In this document: positions 17,999-27,047 of the stretch, piece by piece
How positions within the stretch are numbered: position 1 is the stretch's first letter
Layout of the letters: the number at the start of each line of letters is the position of its first letter
DNA from: Verrucomicrobiaceae bacterium
Lineage (GTDB): Bacteria > Verrucomicrobiota > Verrucomicrobiia > Verrucomicrobiales > Verrucomicrobiaceae
Length of the DNA: 64,000 bases
NCBI GenBank assembly: GCA_947458455.1
Contig: CANGYJ010000001.1
Location: forward strand, 603,141-667,140
Direction of reading: 5' to 3'
Made by a program: the position numbers and the translations under genes
Notes under the pieces: model-generated
The model's input: the letters and a program-made list of their open reading frames with translations, nothing else
Told to the model about the DNA's origin: nothing
Database searches by the model: none

Positions 17999-18019
17999 CT
18001 TTTATCTTTTATCTTTGCT
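17999..18019. repeat. Short heptamer array before the AsmA-like gene
   Basis: Three units CTTTTAT, CTTTTAT, CTTTGCT run into the start region of the AsmA-like gene. The possible TTG start at 18015 falls inside the array, so the repeat length could affect translation. Confidence 0.55.
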
Positions 18020-18044
18020 CCTTCACCTTTTTATTCTCAGTCTC

Positions 18045-20705
18045 GTGTTCCGATTCCTCCGCAGCGTCATCTTGCTCGTGATTGCCAGCTTTCTGCTGGC
18101 GGCGGGGGTGTACGCCTTCACGGATTCGTTCAGCAATCGCTGGCGGGTTTTTGTGACGGGGGAGCTGGCCAAGCATGGGGTGTTCCTGGATTTTGACCGG
18201 CTCATGGTCAGTCCCTTCGGTGGGTTGATGGCGCGGGAGGTGAGGCTTTTCAATGATCGCGAACGCCAGCAGCAGCTCGCGAGCGTGGATAGCCTGCATC
18301 TGGAGGTGAATGTGGCGGAGCTGATGGAGGGCCGGGTGAATGTGGAATCCCTGGAGCTGAGCCACGCCTCCGTCGCACTGCCGGTGGACCCCGAGCGGCC
18401 GGAGCTGACGGTGATCAAGCTGGAGGATTTCAACGCGAAGGCAGAACTCAACGGCAGCCAGGTGGATATCCGCCAGGCGGAGGGCGTGCTCTCCGGCATC
18501 CGGTTGGACATTCGCGGCGTGCTTACCCTCCCGAAAGGTGAGGCGAAGCCGGATGAGGAGAAAAAAAGCGCCGTCGAGCGCCTCAGCATGATGCGTGAGC
18601 ATCGGGCGCAAATCCAAAACGGGCTGGACTGGCTGGCGCGGTTTCAATCGCCGAAGAAACCGCTCATCAGCCTCGAAGTCAGCGGTGATCTGAACAAGCC
18701 GCAGGAGCTGAAGGCGGAGCTTTCCTTCCGGGCTGAGCAGTTGCAATACGAGGATTACAAATGGGACGAGTGGATCGCGGATGCGGAATACGATGGCGGC
18801 ATGATCGATTTGAAGCGCCTGCATTTGCGTGATCATCTCGGCCAGATCGAAGCGACGGCCACCTGGCGGATCGGTGCGGAGCGGGCACGCTTTCGGCTGA
18901 GCTCCAGCGCAGACATTCCGGCACTCGCCCGCACCTTCTTCGATGTGGACGGGCTGCGTGAGGCGGTGTTTTACGAGCCGCCGGAGCTGGCGCTGGAGGG
19001 CTTCTGGTATCCGGGGCGGAACAAGGGCAAGCCGAAGGAGGAGCAGGTCTTCCCCGCGGAGGTGACCGGAAGAGTGGACTGCAAGCGCTTCGGCACTCGT
19101 GGGGCCGTTTTTGAAGGCATGAGCGCCAGCATCGGCGTGAACGCAGACGGTTTTTATGTGCGTGATGCCGTGCTGAAGCACAAGACCGGGCAGGTGCTGC
19201 TCCAGCTCATGCAGCACCGCACCCAGGGCGTGAAGTATGATGCCACGCTGCGCATGGACCCGAATGTGCTGCTGCCCTTTGTGCTGCGTGAAAAGACCCG
19301 TGATGTGATCCGCCGCTTCCAGTTTGATGAGAAATCCCACATCGACGTGCATGTGACGGGGGCCGGGCCTTCCTTCATCCTCCAGGACGGCGTGAACTCT
19401 GGCCATGGCGTGCTGCGGAACTTCCACTACAACGGTGTGTTTCTAGAGGAAATGGAGGCGGATCTTGCTTTTCAGGGTTTCTTCCAAAACTTCCGCAACG
19501 TGCGCATCCGTCATCCCAAAGGTCCCGCCACCGTGGAGGATGTGTTTTTGAACGATGAGGAGAAATGGGTGCGGCTCACCAATCTGCAGGCCGCTAGCGA
19601 TACGGCAGATCTGCTTCGCTGCTTTGCCCCCAAGGCCTCGGCGCATATCGAGAAGTATCGCCTCACGGATGGCACGGAGGTCACGGTGAATGGCACCATC
19701 GGCATGCACGAACCGAAGTTTAACGATTACACCGTAACCTTCCGCAAATCCGATGGGGTGGGCCTTTACGAACTGTGGCGGAAGGATTACACCATCGAAG
19801 CCCCGGATGGCGTGGTGAAGATCAAAGACAGCATTTTATCCTTCGATGTGAAGGGGCGGCTCTTCGAGCGTCCTTTCCGCGCTGTGGGCCAGACGGACCT
19901 AACCCCAGGCCTCATCGCCTACCATGTGGATGTGAATGCTGGCCTCTTTCCCTATGAGGTCTTTGGCAAGCAACTCGGCTTCACGAGCTTGAATGCGGCG
20001 GTCAAGGCACGCGGCCAGGATGTGACCTTCGATGTCAAAGCCAAGGTGCTCGGCGGTGGCGTGACGGTGAAGGGCTCGTTTGATACCTCCAGCTCGCCGA
20101 ACCCTTACCAAGGCGAGGTGCGCCTCGATGCCATCAGCTTCCGCCAGTTTGCGCAGACCTACTCCAAAAACGATGACACCAGCGAAGGAGATCTCACCGG
20201 CCATTTGAACTTCACCGGGCGCGTGGATGACTGGCAGGCGCTCAAAGGAAGCGGCGTGCTCATCATCGTGAATGGCAATCTGCTCTCCGTGCCCATCCTC
20301 GGCCCGCTCACGCCCATCATCGGTGCTTTACTGCCGAGACCCATCGCCGGTTACAACATCGCCAAAGAGGCTTCCTGCAATTTCACCGTCTCTGATGGCC
20401 ACCTCACCACGAAGGATCTCGTGGCGCTCACCAGCAGCTTCCGTGTCACCTCGCGAGGCAGTGTGAACTTCATCCGTGATGACCTCGATTTCGATGCAGA
20501 GGTGCGCATCCGCGGCCTGCTAGCCATTCCCACCTTCCTGCTCAGCGAGCTGCTTGCCTACCACGGCACCGGAACCGTCTCGAACACCAAATGGTCCCCG
20601 AGACTCCTCGGTGTTGGAAGAGCCAGCGGCAGCAGCGAGGCCTCACCACCTCCCGCCAGCACCACCGAGCCGCCGAAGAAGCGCCGCTCTCTATTTGGAA
20701 ACTGA
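18045..20705 (+). CDS. AsmA/TamB-like envelope protein
   Basis: 886 residues from a GTG at 18045 (VFRFLRSVILLVIASFLLAA), a single N-terminal membrane segment; a TTG at 18015 adds ten residues. The rest is rich in beta strands with repeated amphipathic pattern. The C-terminal region with DLTGHLNFTGRVDDW, NGNLLSVPILGPLT and GSVNFIRDDLDFDAEVRIRG matches the AsmA-like C-terminal domain. Such proteins bridge the periplasm and help carry phospholipids or assist outer-membrane assembly. The last 30 residues are a Ser/Pro tail ending KKRRSLFGN. No ATG start exists upstream. Confidence 0.8.
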   Translation: MFRFLRSVILLVIASFLLAAGVYAFTDSFSNRWRVFVTGELAKHGVFLDFDRLMVSPFGGLMAREVRLFNDRERQQQLASVDSLHLEVNVAELMEGRVNVESLELSHASVALPVDPERPELTVIKLEDFNAKAELNGSQVDIRQAEGVLSGIRLDIRGVLTLPKGEAKPDEEKKSAVERLSMMREHRAQIQNGLDWLARFQSPKKPLISLEVSGDLNKPQELKAELSFRAEQLQYEDYKWDEWIADAEYDGGMIDLKRLHLRDHLGQIEATATWRIGAERARFRLSSSADIPALARTFFDVDGLREAVFYEPPELALEGFWYPGRNKGKPKEEQVFPAEVTGRVDCKRFGTRGAVFEGMSASIGVNADGFYVRDAVLKHKTGQVLLQLMQHRTQGVKYDATLRMDPNVLLPFVLREKTRDVIRRFQFDEKSHIDVHVTGAGPSFILQDGVNSGHGVLRNFHYNGVFLEEMEADLAFQGFFQNFRNVRIRHPKGPATVEDVFLNDEEKWVRLTNLQAASDTADLLRCFAPKASAHIEKYRLTDGTEVTVNGTIGMHEPKFNDYTVTFRKSDGVGLYELWRKDYTIEAPDGVVKIKDSILSFDVKGRLFERPFRAVGQTDLTPGLIAYHVDVNAGLFPYEVFGKQLGFTSLNAAVKARGQDVTFDVKAKVLGGGVTVKGSFDTSSSPNPYQGEVRLDAISFRQFAQTYSKNDDTSEGDLTGHLNFTGRVDDWQALKGSGVLIIVNGNLLSVPILGPLTPIIGALLPRPIAGYNIAKEASCNFTVSDGHLTTKDLVALTSSFRVTSRGSVNFIRDDLDFDAEVRIRGLLAIPTFLLSELLAYHGTGTVSNTKWSPRLLGVGRASGSSEASPPPASTTEPPKKRRSLFGN

Positions 20706-20756
20706 CGCGGAAGGTTGAACGCATGCGCCTCGCATGCTCGTATGAGGGCATCTACC

Positions 20757-21767
20757 ATGAAGCCGCTTCTTTCCCTGCTCACCATCTTCGCCCTCGCCAC
20801 ATCGCTGCACGCTGAAAAGATCGTCGAAGTCGTCGGCAAAGGATTGAAGGAGCCTTTTGGCACGGAGTTCGATTCGAAAGGCACGATGTATGTCGTGGAG
20901 ATGGTCAGCGGAAACCGACTCTTCCGCGTCGAGGACGGCGGAAAGCTCATCCACATCGCCGGGCAGGAAAAAGCCGGTTACAGCGGTGATGGCGGTCCCG
21001 CCTTGCAGGCGCAGTTCAACGGCCCGCACAACCTCGCCGTGTTGCCAGATGGCAACATTTTGATCGGTGACACCTGGAACGGTGTCGTGCGGAAGGTGGA
21101 CCTCAAAACGAGCACCGTGAGTACGTTGCCCGGCTTCAAGGCCACCGGTAAAAACATCAAAGGCACCGGCCCATACTGCATCACCCTCGATTTCACCGGC
21201 ACGAAACTCTACATCGCGAATTTGCAGCAGGTGCATGTCGTCGATCTCGCCAGCGGCATTTGCTCCGTGGTGGCCGGAAACGGCAAAAAAGGCCGCCCCG
21301 AAGATGGTGCCATCGCCATTGAAGCACCGCTCGTCGATCCGCGTGCCGTGGCCGTGGATCGCCAAGGCCAGATCTACATCCTCGAACGCGGCGGCAATGC
21401 GCTGCGAGTCGTCGGCACCGATGGGAAGATCCGCACCGTGGTGAACGCCAGCGGCAAAAAAGGCGGCGAAGGCGACGGCGGACCCGCTTTGGAGGCCACG
21501 ATGGATGGACCCAAGCACCTCTGCGTGGATAAAGATGATACCGTGATCATCGCCGATGCCGAAAGCCATCTCGTGCGCCGCTACATCCCCGCCACCCGCA
21601 AGATCGAACGCCTCGCTGGCACTGGCAAACACGCTAAAGGCTCTCCCGGCGGTGATCCAAAGGCCTGCGCCCTTGCCCGCCCGCACGGTGTGACCATTCA
21701 CCCGATCACCGGCGAGCTTTACATCACCGACAGCTACAACAACCGCGTGCTGAAGATCGTGAAGTGA
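20757..21767 (+). CDS. Exported NHL-repeat propeller protein
   Basis: 336 residues from an ATG that gives a signal peptide (MKPLLSLLTIFALATSLHA). The mature part is a six-bladed NHL propeller: EPFGTEFDSKGTMYVVEM, GPHNLAVLPDGNILIGDTW, DPRAVAVDRQGQIYILERG, GPKHLCVDKDDTVIIAD and PHGVTIHPITGELYITDSY. NHL proteins mostly bind ligands or partners; no catalytic motif is visible. It converges with a DUF1501 gene, the 3' ends being 75 bp apart. Confidence 0.88.
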   Translation: MKPLLSLLTIFALATSLHAEKIVEVVGKGLKEPFGTEFDSKGTMYVVEMVSGNRLFRVEDGGKLIHIAGQEKAGYSGDGGPALQAQFNGPHNLAVLPDGNILIGDTWNGVVRKVDLKTSTVSTLPGFKATGKNIKGTGPYCITLDFTGTKLYIANLQQVHVVDLASGICSVVAGNGKKGRPEDGAIAIEAPLVDPRAVAVDRQGQIYILERGGNALRVVGTDGKIRTVVNASGKKGGEGDGGPALEATMDGPKHLCVDKDDTVIIADAESHLVRRYIPATRKIERLAGTGKHAKGSPGGDPKACALARPHGVTIHPITGELYITDSYNNRVLKIVK

Positions 21768-21842
21768 TCGTCACCCGGCGTGCTGACGCCCACCGCTACG
21801 AAGAACGGGCCGGGCAGAGAAAGACGCGAGTCTTCGCTAGCG

Positions 21843-23267
21843 TCACGAAATCAGCTCGGGGATCGCTTTGCCATTCTCGACGATGTGGACGGGGCGGCCG
21901 TTGAGGTCGTCGAGGGTGACTTTGGTGTAATCGATGCCGAGGTGATGGTAAACGGTGGCGAGGAAGTCGCTGGCGTTGCAGGGACGTTCGACGACATCTT
22001 CGCCGCGCTTGTCGGAGGCACCGATGACGCCGCCGGTTTGGATACCGCCACCGGCCCACACATTGGTGAAGGCACGCGGCCAGTGGTCGCGGCCGGGTTG
22101 CAAGGTGCCTGCGGGAGCACTGGCATCCCCTGCCCCGGTGCTGCGGTCAAAGCTGATCTTCGGCGTGCGGCCAAACTCGCCGGTGACGACGACGAGGACG
22201 CGTTTATCCAACCCGCGAGCGTAAATGTCCTCGATGAGGGCGGAGACGGCTCGGTCATAGGTCGGCATGCGGAAACGCAGGGCTTCAAACTGATGCTGGT
22301 TCACGGCGTGGTCGTCCCAGTTGTTCACGCGACCGCACAACGGACCGCTGAGGCTGCTGGTGATGATCTCCACACCGGCTTCGACGAGGCGGCGGGCGAG
22401 CAGGAGCTGCTGTCCCCAGCGATTGCGACCGTAGCGATCCCGCGTGGCGGCATCTTCCTTGTTCAAATCGAAGGCATCACGCGTCTGCGGGTTCGTGAGC
22501 AGCGTGGCGGCTTGGGCTTCAAACTCATCAAGAGCCCCCAGTTCGCCTTCGCGGTCAAACGCACGCTCCATTTTGTCGAGGCTGCGGCGCAGCGCCACGC
22601 GGTCACTCAGGCGACGCGTCTCAGCATCATCGAAGAGGCCGATGTTGGGCACTTGGAAGCTGGGGCGGTTCGGATCATCGCTCACGGCGAAAGGCGCATA
22701 CGCATCGCCCAGATAAGCCGGGCTGGAATACTCCGGCGAGGCGGCTGGCACACCGATGTAGTTTGGCAGCGGATTGGCGCGTCCACCTTCTTTGGCTCGC
22801 AGGTAGTGCGCGACCGACATCCAGTCCGGCAGACGCGGTTTGGGCTTGTCACGCGTATCGGAATCCCCGGAAAACATCTGCATCGTGCCTGCGGGATGAC
22901 CGCCAGCGGATTGGTGCATGGAGCGGACGATGGTGAACTTGTCCGCGATCTTCGCATTCATCGGCAGCAGCTCGGTGAAGAGCGTGCCGGGCACCTTGGT
23001 GCTGATCGTTTTGAAGGGACCGCGATACTCGCTGCCAGAGTCCGACTTCGGATCGTAGGTGTCGATGTGGGACTGGCCGCCCGGCAGCCACACCATGATG
23101 ATCGACTTGCGCTCAGACTTCGGCTTTGCGGCATTCTCCGCACGCAGTTTCAGCAGTCCGGGCCAGCTCATTGTCGCCATGCCGGCCAGACCGAACTGCA
23201 TGAAGCCACGACGCGATAACGGACCGGCGCAGCGAACGAGAGAAGGAGGCTGGATGATGGAGGACAT
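21843..23267 (-). CDS. DUF1501 protein with Tat signal (second copy)
   Basis: 474 residues, same family as the protein at 6426-7910 but clearly diverged. The twin-arginine signal LSRRGFMQFGLAGMATMSW is present. Family marks: SIIMVWLPGGQSHIDTYDPK, FTIVRSMHQSAGGHPAGTMQ, VLVVVTGEFGRTPKI and GRDHWPRAFTNVWAGGGIQTGG. Asp and His residues at the metal-site positions are retained. It is expected to be periplasmic or surface-located. The gene is transcribed toward the NHL gene and away from prfB. Its substrate is unknown. Confidence 0.92.
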   Translation of the reverse strand: MSSIIQPPSLVRCAGPLSRRGFMQFGLAGMATMSWPGLLKLRAENAAKPKSERKSIIMVWLPGGQSHIDTYDPKSDSGSEYRGPFKTISTKVPGTLFTELLPMNAKIADKFTIVRSMHQSAGGHPAGTMQMFSGDSDTRDKPKPRLPDWMSVAHYLRAKEGGRANPLPNYIGVPAASPEYSSPAYLGDAYAPFAVSDDPNRPSFQVPNIGLFDDAETRRLSDRVALRRSLDKMERAFDREGELGALDEFEAQAATLLTNPQTRDAFDLNKEDAATRDRYGRNRWGQQLLLARRLVEAGVEIITSSLSGPLCGRVNNWDDHAVNQHQFEALRFRMPTYDRAVSALIEDIYARGLDKRVLVVVTGEFGRTPKISFDRSTGAGDASAPAGTLQPGRDHWPRAFTNVWAGGGIQTGGVIGASDKRGEDVVERPCNASDFLATVYHHLGIDYTKVTLDDLNGRPVHIVENGKAIPELIS

Positions 23268-23362
23268 GAGGGTGACAAACCTACGCCCTCGATGCGCCGG
23301 CTTTATCTCACGAAGAAAGCATTGCGCCCTCTCAGCCTCGCGTTATGGACAGGGCTCCCTTC

Positions 23363-24512
23363 ATGGAAAAGAACTCCAAATCCATCCTGACAGACCTCCA
23401 GTCACTCGACACGGCGTCGCTGAAAGCGCGCCTGGGCGAGCTCCGGAGGTATCTTTGACGTCCCGAGACTACGCGATGAGCTGGCGATGCTCGAAGATCG
23501 CATGGGTGCCCCCTCTTTCTGGGATGATCCGAACGCGGCGAAGAAGTCCATCGACCGCTCCAATGTCATCAAAAAGAAAATCATCCCGCTCGAGCAGCTC
23601 GAAGGCCGGGCGAATGAATTCGATGGCCTCATCGAACTCGCCAAAGACGCTGGCGACATGGAAACTTGGCGTGAAGTCCAGGACGAGCACACCCGACTTG
23701 TCAAAGAGGTGGGAGATTTCGAACTCCAGCAGCTCCTCAGTGGGCCGTTTGACCGCGGAAACGCCTTCCTCACCATCCACAGCGGCGCGGGCGGCACGGA
23801 AGCCTGCGACTGGGCGGACATGCTCCTGCGCATGTTCCAGCGCTGGTGCGACCGCCGAGGCTACAAAGTCGAGATGATCGACTTCCAGGCGGGCGACGAA
23901 GTGGGCGTGCGCAGCGCCACGCTCGAAATCATGGGCGAAAACGCCTTTGGCTTCCTGCAATGCGAGCGCGGCGTGCATCGTCTCGTGCGCATCAGCCCTT
24001 TCGATGCCGCGAAGAAGCGTCACACCTCCTTTGCCTCCATTGATGTGACCCCGGACTCCGAAGAGGAAATCGACATCGTCATCCGCGATGAGGATCTCCG
24101 CGTGGACACCTACCGCGCTGGCGGCAAGGGCGGCCAGAACGTGAACAAGGTCGAGACCGCCGTGCGCCTCACACACATTCCGAGCGGTGTCATCGTGGCC
24201 TGCCAGATCGAACGTTCGCAGCCGAAGAACCGCGCCAAGGCCATGTCCATGCTCAAGGCCAAGCTCTACCAGATCGAGGAGGACAAACGCGCCGCTGAGC
24301 TGAACAAACAATACGGTGAAAAGTCCGACATCGGCTGGGGCAGCCAGATTCGCAGCTACGTCTTCCAGCCTTACCAGATGGTCAAAGACCACCGCACCGG
24401 CGAAAAGACCAGCAACATCGACGACGTCATGAACGGCGACCTCGACCCCTTCATGGAAGCCAAGCTCCGCGGCAAGAAAACAGGCGACAGCGACGCAGAC
24501 GACGACGTCTAG
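23363..24512 (+). CDS. prfB: Peptide chain release factor 2, with programmed +1 frameshift
   Basis: Releases nascent peptides at UGA and UAA. The first 31 codons (23363-23455) end at an in-frame TGA (23456-23458). Reading resumes one base later at GAC (23457), giving 382 residues in total. The junction reads L-R-R-Y-L then D-V-P-R-L-R-D-E-L, matching the family without a gap. The recognition tripeptide SPF is in [20 protein letters not shown] and the catalytic GGQ is in [21 protein letters not shown]2 controls its own level: when it is scarce, ribosomes pause at UGA and shift. The C-terminus has a short acidic tail. Confidence 0.96.
23445..23459 (+). promoter_or_regulatory. prfB: prfB frameshift site
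   Basis: GGAGG (23445-23449) acts as an internal Shine-Dalgarno three bases before CTT-TGA-C (23453-23459), the classic RF2 autoregulatory slippery site. tRNA-Leu slips from CTT to TTT when UGA decoding is slow. Confidence 0.95.
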
Positions 24513-24557
24513 TTTTCAGCGCAAGTTACCTTCATGGGGCTCGTTCCAGCGGGTCGC

Positions 24558-25988
24558 ATGAAGCTACTCGCCTTCCTCTTTCTCCTGCCGCTCGCCGTTT
24601 TTGCGGCGGACAAGCAGCCCAACATCATCTTCATCATGGCCGATGACCTCGGCTGGACGGATGTGGCCTGCTTTGGCTCCAACTACTACGAGACGCCGAA
24701 CATCGACAAACTCGCCACGCAGGGCATGAAGCTCACGCGGCATCACCACTGCCAAAACTGCCAGCCCACCCGCGCCGCGCTCATGACCGGCCAGTATGCC
24801 GCCCGCACCGGCATCTATACCGTCGGCGGCATCGACCGCTTTGACTGGTCCAGCCGTCCGCTGCGGCCCGCCGACAATGTCACCGAGCTGCCGCTAGAAA
24901 AAACTATCGTCGCGCAAGTTTTGAAAAAGGCGGGTTATGCCACCGGCATGTTCGGCAAATGGCACCTCGGTGAAAAAGGTGGTCATCATCCCGGCAAGCG
25001 AGGCTTTGACGAGGCCATCGTCAGCATGGGCAAGCACTTCAACTTTGCCACCAACCCCAAGACGGAGGTGCCGGAAGGCCAATACCTCGCCGACTTCCTC
25101 ACCGAGAAGGCCGTCGATTTCATCACCCGGCACAAGGACGCGCCTTTTTTCCTCTACCTGCCGCACTTTGGCGTTCACTCACCTCATCAGGCGAAGAAGG
25201 ACCTCATCGAGAAGTTCCAGCCCAAACCCGGTGTCGGCGGTCACAAGAACCCGGTCTATGCCGCCATGATCGCCAGCGTCGATGAAAGCGTCGGCCGCGT
25301 CATGCAGACGCTCGACGAACTAAAACTCGCTGAAAATACCGTGCTCATCTTCACCAGCGACAACGGCGGCGTGGGCGGTTACGCCCGCGAAGGCATCCTG
25401 AAAAGCGCGGGCGACATCACCGACAACGCCCCGCTGCGCAGCGGCAAGGGCAGCCTCTACGAAGGCGGCACCCGCGTGCCCTTCATCGTCCGCTGGCCAG
25501 GTATCGCGAAAGCTGGAACGAGCTGTGACGTGGCCACCATCCATGTCGATGTGCTGCCTACCCTCGCCGAGATCGCCCATGCCGCCCCGCCGGAAGGGCA
25601 GCCGCTCGATGGCGAAAGCCTCGCACCCCTGTTCCGCGATGCAGGCGCGTCTTTGAAACGCGAAGCCATTTACCAGCACTTCCCCGGTTACCTCGGCGCT
25701 GGCGAAAACACTTGGCGCACCACGCCCGTCAGCCTCGTCGAGGTAGGCGATTGGAAGCTCATGGAATACCTCGAAGACGGTCGCTTGGAACTCTACAACC
25801 TCCACAACGACATTGGAGAGTCCAAGAACCTCGCCACCGAAAATCCGGCTAAAGCCAAGGAACTCCACAGCAATCTCCAAGCCTGGCGCGAAGCCATTCA
25901 TGCCCCCATGCCCACGAAAAACACACCTTCATTCCCCGCGCCCCCCAACAAAAAGAAGAAGGGTAAAGGCAAGAAGGAGAGCCTTTAA
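24558..25988 (+). CDS. Secreted sulfatase, arylsulfatase A family
   Basis: 476 residues from the ATG at 24558, chosen for its clean signal peptide MKLLAFLFLLPLAVFA; an ATG at 24534 adds eight residues. Metal-binding NIIFIMADDLGWTDVACFG comes first. The formylglycine motif is C-Q-P-T-R (Cys68) in HCQNCQPTRAALMTGQYAAR. FGKWHLGEKGG and IFTSDNGGVGG supply the other catalytic residues. It should hydrolyse sulfate esters, probably of marine or plant glycans, and needs an FGE for activation. The SUMF1-fold gene at 2592 lacks the needed cysteines, so the activator is elsewhere. The C-terminus is Lys-rich. Confidence 0.94.
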   Translation: MKLLAFLFLLPLAVFAADKQPNIIFIMADDLGWTDVACFGSNYYETPNIDKLATQGMKLTRHHHCQNCQPTRAALMTGQYAARTGIYTVGGIDRFDWSSRPLRPADNVTELPLEKTIVAQVLKKAGYATGMFGKWHLGEKGGHHPGKRGFDEAIVSMGKHFNFATNPKTEVPEGQYLADFLTEKAVDFITRHKDAPFFLYLPHFGVHSPHQAKKDLIEKFQPKPGVGGHKNPVYAAMIASVDESVGRVMQTLDELKLAENTVLIFTSDNGGVGGYAREGILKSAGDITDNAPLRSGKGSLYEGGTRVPFIVRWPGIAKAGTSCDVATIHVDVLPTLAEIAHAAPPEGQPLDGESLAPLFRDAGASLKREAIYQHFPGYLGAGENTWRTTPVSLVEVGDWKLMEYLEDGRLELYNLHNDIGESKNLATENPAKAKELHSNLQAWREAIHAPMPTKNTPSFPAPPNKKKKGKGKKESL

Positions 25989-25996
25989 AAGAAAAA

Positions 25997-26021
25997 AGGC
26001 CCCATGCAGTGCATGGGGCCT
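25997..26021. terminator. Bidirectional intrinsic terminator
   Basis: A perfect 12-bp inverted repeat AGGCCCCATGCA-G-TGCATGGGGCCT, with A6 on the left and a short T run on the right, lies between the sulfatase stop (25988) and the stop of the convergent barrel gene (26050). It can terminate both transcripts. Confidence 0.85.
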
Positions 26022-26049
26022 TTCGGAAAGATTGAAAAATCAGCTAAAA

Positions 26050-26874
26050 CTAAGTTGGCGGCAGGGGCTTAGGGGCCGAGGGGGCGGAAGAACCTGGGCT
26101 AGAGACACCGGCACCACTCGTGCCTCCGAACACGGTGGTGATGTTTTCGGGGTCATCCTGACGATGGCGGGCTTTGAGGGTCTTAGCGCCACCGAAGTAG
26201 TAGCGGACGCCACCAGTAAGCTGGCGGAAGTCACTGTCACCCAGGCCACCGTCAACGAAGAGAGCGAGGCCGCGAACGGGTGTCTGATACTCAAGCCCCA
26301 CGACCGCGAAGTTTTTGCCAAAGCGGTTCTGCCATTCAGCGGAAATCATGAGGTTATCGATCGGGTAAACAGCGGCGAAAATACGGGCGGCGATGAAATC
26401 ACGCTCGGTATTCACACGAGTGGCGAAGGTGGACTGGACGCGGGTGTCGAAGTTGTTGTAACCGACGAAGCCACCGATGGTGAATTTGTCGAAGTAGAGT
26501 TCACCTTCGACCCCGGCGAGGATGTCGTTGAAATCCGTGCTGTGAAGCGCACCAGCGGCGAGGCCGAGGAGATACTTCGAGGGATCACGACGGAAGAAGT
26601 GGGCACCGTAGCCGAGGATGTCCGTCTCAAAGCCGCGGGCATAAAGTCCATCAAGCTGAAGACCGTAGTGCTGACCGACGGGGAGGGAGATGGCGGCACT
26701 GGTGCCACGGATGTAGCTGTTGTTCACGGCACCGTAGAAAGCGTCGAGCTTGCCATTGACGCCGTCAACAGCAGGCTGGTCAGCAGCTGCGGCCAGTGTA
26801 GGAGGTGGAGTGCCAGCATTGGCGGAGCCTGCAAAGAGGGCCGCCGTGAGGAGGGTGGTGAAGATGCGTTTCAT
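26050..26874 (-). CDS. Outer-membrane beta-barrel-like protein
   Basis: 274 residues from an ATG at 26874, with signal peptide MKRIFTTLLTAALFAGSANA. The mature part alternates short aromatic and small-residue strands (HYGLQLDGLYARGF, FTIGGFVGYNNFDTRV, NLMISAEWQNRFG, LTGGVRYYFGG), as in small outer-membrane barrels. The last 40 residues are Ser/Pro-rich and unlike a barrel end, so the last strand may be at YYFGG. No known family is assigned. It converges on the sulfatase gene with a shared terminator. Confidence 0.7.
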   Translation of the reverse strand: MKRIFTTLLTAALFAGSANAGTPPPTLAAAADQPAVDGVNGKLDAFYGAVNNSYIRGTSAAISLPVGQHYGLQLDGLYARGFETDILGYGAHFFRRDPSKYLLGLAAGALHSTDFNDILAGVEGELYFDKFTIGGFVGYNNFDTRVQSTFATRVNTERDFIAARIFAAVYPIDNLMISAEWQNRFGKNFAVVGLEYQTPVRGLALFVDGGLGDSDFRQLTGGVRYYFGGAKTLKARHRQDDPENITTVFGGTSGAGVSSPGSSAPSAPKPLPPT

Positions 26875-27047
26875 GAGGATTCGTACTAAACCACACATGA
26901 TGTGAACCCGACAACCAAAAAATACCATTGCAGGCAGAGCGGCCAGCGGGAGGGAAATTCGCGCAGCGAGGAACATCCTGCTTGCCAAAGGGGCGGCGGA
27001 TGGGCTTTGCTGGTCTTTAACACACTTTTTTCACACTCCGAGGACGG

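Noticed and set aside
16588..18081. Plus-strand open frame of 497 codons
   Set aside because: Antisense shadow of the DUF362 gene; no family resemblance.
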